64,000 bases of DNA from Neoarius graeffei (lineage: Eukaryota > Chordata > Actinopteri > Siluriformes > Ariidae). The position numbers were made by a program, and so were the translations under genes. Position 1 is the first letter of the stretch. The number at the start of each line of letters is the position of its first letter. Of the stretch, positions 56,898 through 64,000 are shown piece after piece. The notes beneath the pieces were generated by a model, which was not told where the DNA came from, made no database searches, and saw nothing but the letters and a program-made list of their open reading frames with translations. The DNA lies in NCBI RefSeq assembly GCF_027579695.1, contig NC_083583.1, positions 24,076,599-24,140,598 on the forward strand, in the 5' to 3' direction.

Positions 56898-57485
56898 TAC
56901 GCTCACGCAAGGTAAACAATCCTGAAGCCGTCCAATATGGCGGAGTAAACACAGACGGGTCACGTGACTGCACATCCTCTATAGGCCGTGATGTGGTTCG
57001 ATTTTGACAAACAAAGCAAACATTTAAAAATGAGACATCTTTAATCCTTTCAGAAAACTGAAACATGGGTTCATGGGCCATGGGCGCATGAATTCCCCAG
57101 AAGAACCGCCTCCTTCCATTCTGCCATCAGCTGATTGTGTTCAAGTAATGCTGTTGAGAAATAATTGAACTTGATTTTATACAGTCTATGGCTGTGACGT
57201 GACCCTAGTGATTACTGATCGGCTGTCTCAGTGTCACCTGTGAAAAAACCAACCACCTTTTAGAAAAGAAAAAGCATCCACTTTCAAAGCTGCTTCATAG
57301 TAATGAGGACCTTGATAGAAATGTAGTGGAGTGAGAAGTACGATATTTGCCTTTCAAATGTAGTGAAGTTAAAGTCATAAGTTTCAAAAAAAAAAACCTC
57401 AAGTAAAGTACAGATACTCAAAAAGTGCACTTAAGTACATTACTCAAGTAAATGTACTTCGTTACTGTCCACCTCTGACGGTAAG

Positions 57486-57904
57486 AGATAGAGAATGACG
57501 CTTAGTAAGGAAAAAAGCCCATTTTTCATGGATCATTCCAGTTAGGTGATCCAGATCAGTACCAAGTCATAGCAATGTAATTCAGTCCAGAGGTATTCTG
57601 AATGTGAAATTTGGTAATGACTAGTTGAAAACCGAGAAATAGCATCCTAAAAATGTTACAATAAATAATAATAATAATAATAATAAAAGTAGAAAGAGCC
57701 TGAGTAAGAGTAAAAATTTGCGCTACCACTGCTACTGCAAATTAATTACATCTTAGGGTGAGTCTGATAAACCTTGACATTAAGTATTTCATCTAACTAA
57801 AAACATCCATGCAAAAGTGACACACATGGTTATATTCTGGACACCCTCAGCAATAATAACATGAGAGTAAAGTGAATGTAATGAAATTTGTTTTTATTTA
57901 AATT
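57486..57904. other. No gene; (AAT)n run at about 57665-57686
   Basis: Nothing else supported. Confidence 0.35.
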
Positions 57905-57916
57905 AAGTGCAAACAC

Positions 57917-58289
57917 GGGGCGGCACGGTGGTGTAGTGGTTAGCGCTGTTGCCTCACAGCAAGAAGGTCCGGGTTCGAGCCCCGGGGCCGGCGAGGGCCT
58001 TTCTGTGCGGAGTTTGCATGTTCTCCCCGTGTCCGCGTGGGTTTCCTCCGGGTGCTCCGGTTTCCCCCACAGTCCAAAGACATGCAGGTTAGGTTAACTG
58101 GTGACTCTAAATTGACCGTAGGTGTGAGTGTGAATGGTTGTCTGTGTCTATGTGTCAGCCCTGTGATGACCTGGCGACTTGTCCAGGGTGTACCCCGCCT
58201 TTCGCCCGTAGTCAGCTGGGATAGGCTCCAGCTTGCCTGCGACCCTGTAGAAGGATAAAGCGGCTAGAGATAATGAGATGAGATGAATG
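57917..58289 (+). mobile_element. tRNA-derived SINE, full length, (atgag) tail; best-preserved copy
   Basis: Perfect 12-bp duplications AAGTGCAAACAC (57905-57916, 58290-58301). Box B and the GC-rich 'gccggcgagggcc' segment are intact, with few CpG losses, suggesting a young copy. Confidence 0.96.
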
Positions 58290-58301
58290 AAGTGCAAACA
58301 C

Positions 58302-58738
58302 AACCTTACAAAAAATTATTTTCAGAGTCTTCAAACCTTGTACAAAAACACTATAAATATATCTGCACAAGACTTTTGAAGTCTGAACCTTGTAAACATA
58401 GGTGTTGGCTACATAAAAGTAAGAACGACATTCAGAAATGTTATGTAGTTTCAATACTAATTGTAGAAACTTCAGACTACCTTTGTTTTCTCCAAAGTCA
58501 GTTGGCCTTTCAAATGAATATTGATGAGTTAGGTGTAATTCACCTGTAATTCCCCCCTCCCCCCTGTCACTGTCAATAGTCCATTTGTCAAAGACAAAGA
58601 CCCTGGCCCTGGCCCCTGTACCTCCCTGCCCCCACACCTCTCTGCTTGGAAAGTTACTGCAAAGAAAAGAAGCCCTAAAAGCCAAAGCTACATTTCACAA
58701 TCTTCACAATCACAATCGCAAAGAACTAGAGACCAGAG
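58302..58738. other. No recognisable gene
   Basis: An open frame of 157 codons on the minus strand (58212-58685) overlaps the SINE and shows no domain, so I treat it as chance. The Gypsy element stops matching at about 58738. Confidence 0.35.
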
Positions 58739-58739
58739 G

Positions 58740-58972
58740 TTTAAGCTGTGACACATAGAACATGGGGTGGATGCGTCACACAGTGAGTGGTAGTGCCAGT
58801 CTGACGGAACATGGGTTGATTACCTTTTTGATGAGGAAGGGTCCTAGGTACCTGGGAACCAGCTTGCGGGAGATGGTTTTGAGTGGCAGATGGCATGTGG
58901 AGAGCATGACTCGTTGCCCCACCCGGTAAGTGGGTGCCTTAGAGCGGCATTTGTTGGCCTGCCTCTTGGATG
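58740..58972 (-). pseudogene. Gypsy integrase C-terminal / pre-chromodomain tail
   Basis: Reads '[17 protein letters not shown]' and '[18 protein letters not shown]', the GPF/Y module of chromoviral integrases, then a stop and 'HPMFYVSQLKP'. Its frame differs from the integrase core. Confidence 0.8.
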
Positions 58973-59608
58973 CTAGGATCTTGGATGCCAGATCTTGAAC
59001 ATCTGGGCAGAGGGTATGGCAACCTCCTCCTCAAGGTTGGGGAAGAGTGGTGGTTGGTAACCTAGGGAGCACTGGAAGGGTGAGAGACCTGTGGCAGATG
59101 AAGGAAGAGCGTTATGAGCATACTCGATCCAGGGTAGGTACTTCCTCCAAGAACTGGCATCCCTGGATGCCATGCACCTGAGTGCAACCTCCAAAGCCTG
59201 GTTCGCCCGTTCTGCCTGGCCGTTGGTCTGTGGGTGGAAGCCTGAGGAGAGACTACAGGTGGCCCCAATGAGTCTGCAGAAAGCCCTCCAGAATTGCGCA
59301 GTGAACTGAGGACCCCGGTCAGAAACGATGTCGGTGGGTAGTCCATGTAGGTGGAAGACGTGGTGGACGAGTAATTCTGCAGTTTCTTTGACTGAGGGGA
59401 GCTTGGGCAGACAAATGAAATGGACGGTCTTGGAGAAACAGTCAATGGCAGTGAGGATGCATGTGTTGCCACCTGAGTTGGGGAGTCCTGTGATGAAGTC
59501 CAGGGCGATGTGAGACCAAGGTCGATGTGGAGTCGGGAGGGGTCTTAGCAAGCCAGCAGGGGGTCGATTGGTTGTCTTGTTCTGGGAGCATGTGTCACAG
59601 GCTGCCAC
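58973..59608 (-). pseudogene. Gypsy integrase core
   Basis: Contains the zinc-binding Cys pair ('CDTCSQNK') and the DDE core: 'ALDFITGLP', 'IVSDRGPQF' and '[12 protein letters not shown]' with its Glu. The catalytic residues remain visible, though the frame ends in mismatch at the 3' side. Confidence 0.88.
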
Positions 59609-59641
59609 GAACTCCTGGACATCCTCCTTAATGGATGGCCA

Positions 59642-60290
59642 TCAAAAGCACTGCTGGATGAGTGCCAGGGTTCGGGTGGCTCCTAGATGACAGGCCAGCT
59701 TGGAGCCATGACCCCACTGCAGCACTTGGGTTCGCACAGGACCAGGAACAAACAGATGGTTAGGAGGAATGTTGTTGGGGTTACCTTCACTGGGGTCCTG
59801 CTCCAGGACCTTCTGCACGAGTGTCTCAACCTCTAGAATGGCAGCTCCCACCAGGCAGTGTGGAGGAAGGATGGTCTTGGGCAGCTTGGACTTCTCTTGG
59901 TGGGAGGAGAACATCCTGGACAGGGCATCAGGTTTGCCGTTCATGGAGCCTGGGCGGTAGGAAAGCGTGAAGTTGAACCAGGAGAAGGAGAGAGACCAAC
60001 GGGCTTGACAGGAATTAAGGCATTTGGTGGACTTGAGGTACTCCAGATTCTTATGGTCGGTCCAGACTAAGAAGGGAAACTCTGACCCTTCGAGCCAGTG
60101 CCTCCACTCCTCCAAGGCTAGTTTAACAGCCAGTAGTTCTCGGTTGCTGATGTCGTAATTCCATTCAGCTGGGGATAGCTGGCGGGAGAAGGAGCATGGG
60201 TGGACCTTGTCATCACTGGCCCTCTGGGAAAGTATAGCTCTGACCCCTGACTTGGAAGCGTTGACCTCGACAATAAACTGCTTGCTTGGA
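59642..60290 (-). pseudogene. Gypsy RNase H region and integrase linker
   Basis: Reads '[15 protein letters not shown]' and '[15 protein letters not shown]', the RNase H end, then the linker with 'LEQDPSEGN'. The N-terminal RNase H part (60116-60290) is in a different frame. Confidence 0.82.
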
Positions 60291-61272
60291 TCAGGTATGG
60301 TGAGAATGGGTGCTGTGGTAAACCTGTGCTTGAGCGTGGAAAAGGCTCTCAGCTTCCTCCCCCCACTTGAATTGGGTCTTGGTCGAGGTCAGGGCTGAGA
60401 GAGGTCCAGCCACCATGCTGAAGTTGTGAATGAAGCGCCTGTAGAAGTTGGCAAATCCTAGGAAGTGCTGGAGATCTCGTCTTGAAGATGGGGTGGGCCA
60501 ATCAGCAACTGCCTCGAGCTTGAGGGGGTCCATCTGGATCCTTGCCGGGGAAATGATGAATCCCAGAAACGAGACAGAGCTCTGGTGAAATTCGCTCTTT
60601 TCTGCCTTGACGAACAACTTGTTCTTTAGCAGGCACTGGAGGACCTGCCGGACGTGATCCCGATGTTCCTCCAGGGAGCGGGAGAAGATCAGGATGTCAT
60701 CCAGGTACATGAAAATGAAGATGTTTAGGAAGTCCCTTAAGACGTCGTTAATGAGTGCCTGGAAAACTGCGGGCGCATTGGTCAGGCCGAAAGGGACCAC
60801 GAGGTACTCGTAGTGACCAGTGGCAGTGTTAAAGGCTGTCTTCCACTTGTCCCCCTCCCTGATCCTGATGAGATGGTATGCATTGTGTAGATCTAGCTTG
60901 GCGAATACCTTGGCTCCCTGGAGTAGTTCAAAGGCCGTGGTCATGAGCGGTAGTGGGTAGCAGTTCTTGACCGTGATGGCATTGAGACCCCAATAGTCAA
61001 TGCAGGGGCAGAGTGACTTGTCCTTCTTTGACAAAGAAGAACCCCGCCCCTGCTGGGGAGGAGGAAGGGCAGATGATCCCAGCTGCCAGTGATTCGATGA
61101 TGTACTTTTCCATGGCTTGTCTTTCGGCGGGAGAAAGAGAGTAGAGGCGTCCCTTGGGTGGCATTGTCCTGGGCAGGAGGTCAATACCACAGCTGTAGGG
61201 TCTGTGAGGAGGGAGGGACACTGCTCGGGTCTGACTGAAAACTAGCTTAAGGTCCAGATATTCTGGAGGCAC
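60291..61272 (-). pseudogene. Gypsy reverse transcriptase
   Basis: The start '[15 protein letters not shown]' and '[17 protein letters not shown]' lie in one frame (60997-61272). '[13 protein letters not shown]', '[14 protein letters not shown]', the catalytic 'YLDDILIF' and '[12 protein letters not shown]' lie in another (60291-61190). The shift is near 61030. All RT core motifs remain recognisable. Confidence 0.9.
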
Positions 61273-61299
61273 GTGAGAGAGGTCAGGAAACTTGCTGGC

Positions 61300-62041
61300 T
61301 GAGGGCTGTGGTGGTTTGGCGGGAGGCAGAGCATCGAGCGTCGATGTGGTTGGTGAGGTCTATGAGGCTGGAGAGGTCTGACAGCAGTTCCTACGATACC
61401 AATTCGTCCTTGATGGTGTCGGACAAGCCATGCAGGAAAGCATCGATCTGGGCGTTCTCGTTCCAACCACATGAAACCGCCAATGTCCGGAACTCGATGG
61501 CGTAATCCGAGGTAGACCGGGACCCCTGCCACAGCTCCATGAGCTCTCTGGCTGCCTCCCAGCCGGACAGAGAACGGTTGAAAGTTCACCTCATCTCCTC
61601 GGAGAACTCCTTGAAACTGGAACAAAAGGGTGCATTGGCATCCCAGACTGCTGTTGCCCACTCTCTGGCCTTCCCAGTGAGGAGCATTATTGTATATGCT
61701 ACCCGGGAGAGTTCTGTGGGGAAGGCCAGAGGTTGCAGCTCTAGGATCAACGAACATTGAGACAAAAACAATCTGCAAGTACCTGGTTCTCCATCGTAGG
61801 GCTGAGGCGCTGGAAGTCTTGGTTTGTGGAGAAAGGCGGTGGCAGGAGCTAAAGTAGGAGACGGCTGAGCTGGGGTAGGCACAGCTTGACAGTGCTGCAT
61901 CAGCATGGTGAGAAGGTTGAGTGCCTTGGACAGGGTGGCGAGGTTCTGGGTAATTTGTTGTAGGTCTTGTTGGTGAGTCCCGAGGAGAGTCCCTTGCTGC
62001 TGGATGGCCATTCTCAGATGGGTGAGTTCCACTGGATCCAT
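61300..62041 (-). pseudogene. Gypsy gag-like region
   Basis: Begins 'MDPVELTHLRMAIQQQG' just inside the LTR; 'PYDGEPGTCRLFLSQC' and 'LLTGKAREWATAVWD' are typical of fish chromoviral Gag. A frameshift near 61586 moves the reading to 'RSLSGWEAARELMELW'. It stops near the zinc knuckle, which is lost. Confidence 0.82.
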
Positions 62042-62248
62042 GTTGGCCAGAATGTACTGTTAGGGTGGGTCGAGGTATGGTGAAGTTAGGATCCACAAGC
62101 AAAACACAGACAGTAATCCAATAAATAATATGATTTAATTCAGGGAAGAAAGGGCGTGGCAAAAAGGTAAACAAACGGCATTATAGTCCGGACAAAATGA
62201 GACAAACAACTTGACAAAAACATGAGACAGGCAAAGACAAAAACGCTG

Positions 62249-62400
62249 GTGCAAAAAACCTTGAACAAGAAAAGACCCTTAGTGCAAGAAACCATGAATC
62301 AGAAATAACCCTTAGTGCAAAAAAAACACCATGAACCAGAAGAACGCTAGTGCAAAAACCATGAACAAGAAAAAGTCACTAGAGAGAATAACCATGAACA
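62249..62400. repeat. 33-35-bp tandem repeat inside the LTR
   Basis: The word 'gtgcaa' followed by 'accatgaacaagaa' recurs from 62249, 62282, 62315 and 62350. Confidence 0.75.
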
Positions 62401-62704
62401 GCAAGAGAGGCACAGAAATGGCTAAAAAAGCAAACGAGACGTTCTGGCAAAGTCTGAGTCTGAGAACGGCTTATTTATGGAGCACTTGCATGTGACGTCA
62501 CATCCGATCCAGATTGTAAACAGACACCACCTTGTCGGTCAAACGCCATATTTCTGCCTTCTACTTCTGCTTCTACCTTTTCTTCTGGAAAACCCTACTA
62601 TATACAATTCTACTACAATGTCAACTCCACTGAAAATCAATAAAACATAAGACGAGTGGAATCCTGTGTCCGAGTCCTTCCCTTTCAAGTGTGGGAAACC
62701 CATG

Positions 62705-62774
62705 ATGCTCACATACACTTGACAGTAGGCTGCCACGGGACCCTGACAGGCGTGCAAAATGGATTGCTGCTATC
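62705..62774 (+). pseudogene. THAP-like fragment of X2
   Basis: The frame reads 'LDSRLPRDPDRRAKWIAAI' and ends at a donor-like 'atcag^gtatac' at 62774/62775. It corresponds to 'FPADEERRAKWVSAV' of X1, but the upstream part has a stop and no clear Cys pair, so the copy is broken. Confidence 0.5.
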
Positions 62775-63025
62775 AGGTATACCATATATACAGTAATAGT
62801 GATAGACTACAAGCTCTCCCTACCTGTGCATGTTTTTTATGTTTTTTGTGTGTATTTTTGCGTGTTGTTCGTCTGTACTGGGCTTCAATATCCACTACAA
62901 CCATATGGACTTACTGGACATTGGTTTCCAGCAGAAAATGACGGTTTGTAGCGATTTCCATCGCATGCACAACATTCCGGACGAGATAGCGAGACCAGCG
63001 GGGTCTCAATACTTAAGTGACTTAC

Positions 63026-63352
63026 CCGTCCAATGAGGATTGTTATTTTCTTGTTTACAAGATGCCACATCTGAGGGGGGCTGACAAATCCTGAATTTCT
63101 GTAAAGATAACTGTCCAGAGATTTATAAGCACGCAGTGCTTCACCACTGAACAGCGAGGGAAAGTTAATGAGGTAATTATACACATCTGGGTATTCTGCT
63201 GGCAGTTCAATATCCACTGACACGGTCGTGAAAACTACGTCCGGTAATCGATAAGGGTCACTAATCTGTAGGTCGTTTATTTTAGACATGTATCTAGTTA
63301 TCTGTTCATTAGAAAAATGAGCCGTGTAGTCTGTCGGTTGAAATTGATCCAT
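63026..63352 (-). pseudogene. X2 first exon, SWIM/YqaJ-protein-like N terminus
   Basis: 109 codons from ATG at 63350-63352 to a consensus donor (CGG^gtaagt) at exactly the same codon as in X1. It contains 'ELPAEYPDVYNYLINFPS', 'ALRAYKSLDSYLYRNSGFV' and 'ITILIGR'. The shared 'A(L).AYKSL' core and the identical splice point show that X1 and X2 exons are homologous despite many differences. Confidence 0.6.
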
Positions 63353-63566
63353 TTTGTACACGAGTGCAGCAGTATTCAGCTGTGTTTTTTACCAACAAGA
63401 TGGCGGCTGTTTACATTCCAGTCACGTGACTGCAAGAGGTCTATACACAGCAGTGAAAACCAGGAAGTGAATACGGGTGAGAAGGAATTCCTGTCCCAGA
63501 TCCGAATCGGTGCTGGCGTGAGAGATCCGTAATCTCTGGAGTGGATGTCCGGGGTGGAGCATGACA

Positions 63567-64000
63567 TTACATACAGTATATGAAATCTATTTATATCAGT
63601 TAGGATCTGCTCTCTCGCTCTGAGCTGTCCAACTTCTGTGTTTTTTACAACACGCTAGGGATGTCAGTGAAAATGAAGGCATTATTCTGAACCAATAGGT
63701 ATGTTTTTTAAGCAGGTACAAATACCAATAGGAGGCTTGGGAGAATGGTCTATGGGTAATCAAGGTGAGATTGGAGGTAAACTGGGATCCTGTAAGACAC
63801 AACAAAATAAATTGTGTGAGTGGAAGAGTTTCACTTTCACGTAGGACAAGTCTGTGGGACATAGACGTGTGGTGAAGCGATGCATTTGTATCATTCATTC
63901 ATCCTTAGTAGCTGCCTGGTCAGGGTTGAGGTTGCTTAAATGAGGCTATAGGACAACATATTTTGGGAAACAGAACCAACTGAATTTGGTAGGAAATATC
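63567..64000. other. No recognisable gene
   Basis: Nothing supported. The missing sv2 N-terminal exons would be expected beyond this point. Confidence 0.35.

Larger units (their letters stand above)
55540..56979. mobile_element. Element X1: THAP + YqaJ/SWIM-like two-gene DNA element
   Basis: It interrupts hAT copy 2 (empty site visible in copy 1). TATAG occurs on both sides (55535-55539, 56980-56984) as a likely 5-bp duplication. Its ends are imperfect inverted repeats sharing 'TGCA', 'GTCACGTGA', 'TGTTTA' and 'GCCAT.TTGGACGGC' over about 55 bp. From the left end a THAP-finger coding piece points inward on the plus strand. From the right end a first exon points inward on the minus strand. 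The middle holds a perfect 36-bp foldback. The copy is short (1440 bp), so most of both genes is deleted. Confidence 0.75.
50394..57477 (-). mobile_element. Tol2-like hAT element, copy 2, heavily nested
   Basis: Same ends as 17835-19617 but inverted. The flanks AC(A/G)GTAAG (50386-50393, 57478-57485) are a 7/8 duplication. Its own sequence is in three pieces: 50394 to about 50565, about 54963-55539 and 56980-57477. They are separated by a LINE with its own insertions and by element X1. The BED-finger exon is split by X1. Confidence 0.9.
62481..63441. mobile_element. Element X2: second THAP + YqaJ/SWIM-like element
   Basis: About 961 bp inserted in the Gypsy LTR. The ends are inverted and similar to X1: 'TTGCA', 'GTGAC', 'TGTAAACAG' and 'CGCCATCTTGT' on the right, a diverged version on the left. 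The flanks are 'TATGG' and 'TATAC', so the target duplication is not clean. As in X1, a THAP-like piece faces right on plus and an N-terminal exon faces left on minus. Confidence 0.65.
58740..63566 (-). mobile_element. Ty3/Gypsy chromovirus-type retrotransposon, 3' truncated
   Basis: Order on the minus strand: LTR (62058-63566, split by X2), gag, RT, RNase H, integrase, chromodomain-like tail. The protease and the gag zinc knuckle are missing between about 61240 and 61330, and no 3' LTR is found after the integrase tail. Several frameshifts and stops are present. I describe the pieces separately and do not join them. Confidence 0.9.
62058..63566 (-). repeat. Gypsy 5' LTR, split by element X2
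   Basis: It begins TGTCAT (63561-63566) and ends TAACA (from 62058), directly before the gag start. Without X2 it is about 548 bp. Between 62249 and 62400 it carries about four units of 33-35 bp starting 'gtgcaa' ('gtgcaagaaaccatgaa..'). Confidence 0.7.

Noticed and set aside
58212-58685. 157-codon open frame on the minus strand
   Set aside because: It overlaps the 3' end of a SINE, has no recognisable domain and no splice context.

Overview
The window looks like nuclear DNA of a teleost fish, possibly a catfish; the order is a guess from the style of the repeats. The evidence is two vertebrate genes with spliced structures, Tc1/mariner, Tol2-like hAT and Crypton-like DNA transposons, a chromodomain-type Ty3/Gypsy retrotransposon, CR1/L2/Rex-like LINE pieces, and at least 16 copies of one tRNA-derived SINE. 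The sequence is AT-rich and gene-poor, and a large part of it is recognisably mobile DNA.

Genes. Only two host genes can be read, both on the minus strand. (1) A mesp (mesoderm posterior) bHLH gene at 7417-8489 has two exons and 257 codons. Its upstream DNA carries T-box half-sites and a CSL/RBPJ-type site, which fits the known Tbx6 plus Notch control of Mesp genes. (2) An SV2 synaptic-vesicle glycoprotein gene, closest to SV2B by memory, has its last eleven coding exons spread from 44279 down to a stop at 23823. These exons join in phase into 535 residues, covering the second half of the transporter-like domain, the pentapeptide luminal loop and the C terminus. The N-terminal exons were not found and probably lie beyond 64000. 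MESP and SV2B are also linked in human (15q26), so the pairing is probably old synteny.

Layout. 1-7100: tandem repeat, SINE, deleted LINE, degenerate Tc1 and a Crypton-like fragment. 7100-9200: mesp and its control region. 9200-23700: intergenic DNA with palindromic MITEs, SINEs, a stray Gypsy protease fragment and a Tol2-like hAT (17835-19617, perfect 8-bp target duplication). 23823-44279: the SV2 gene, whose introns hold SINEs, a probable solo LTR, a three-level nest containing a RecQ-helicase-like exon, two Crypton-like families and Tc1 remnants. 44369-50390: a second degenerate Tc1, a LINE 3' end and a SINE split by a MITE. 50394-57477: a second Tol2-like hAT copy split by a LINE (itself split by another hAT and an unknown insert) and by a 1.44-kb element called X1 here. 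58740-63566: a 3'-truncated Ty3/Gypsy element whose LTR is split by X2, a relative of X1.

Most interesting. X1 and X2 each carry, on opposite strands and pointing inward from similar inverted ends, a THAP-type zinc-finger coding piece and a first exon resembling the N terminus of SWIM/YqaJ-exonuclease proteins. This looks like a two-gene DNA transposon family whose classification I cannot name. The 569-bp element with a RecQ-like Walker A exon and an 8-bp target duplication is a second candidate.
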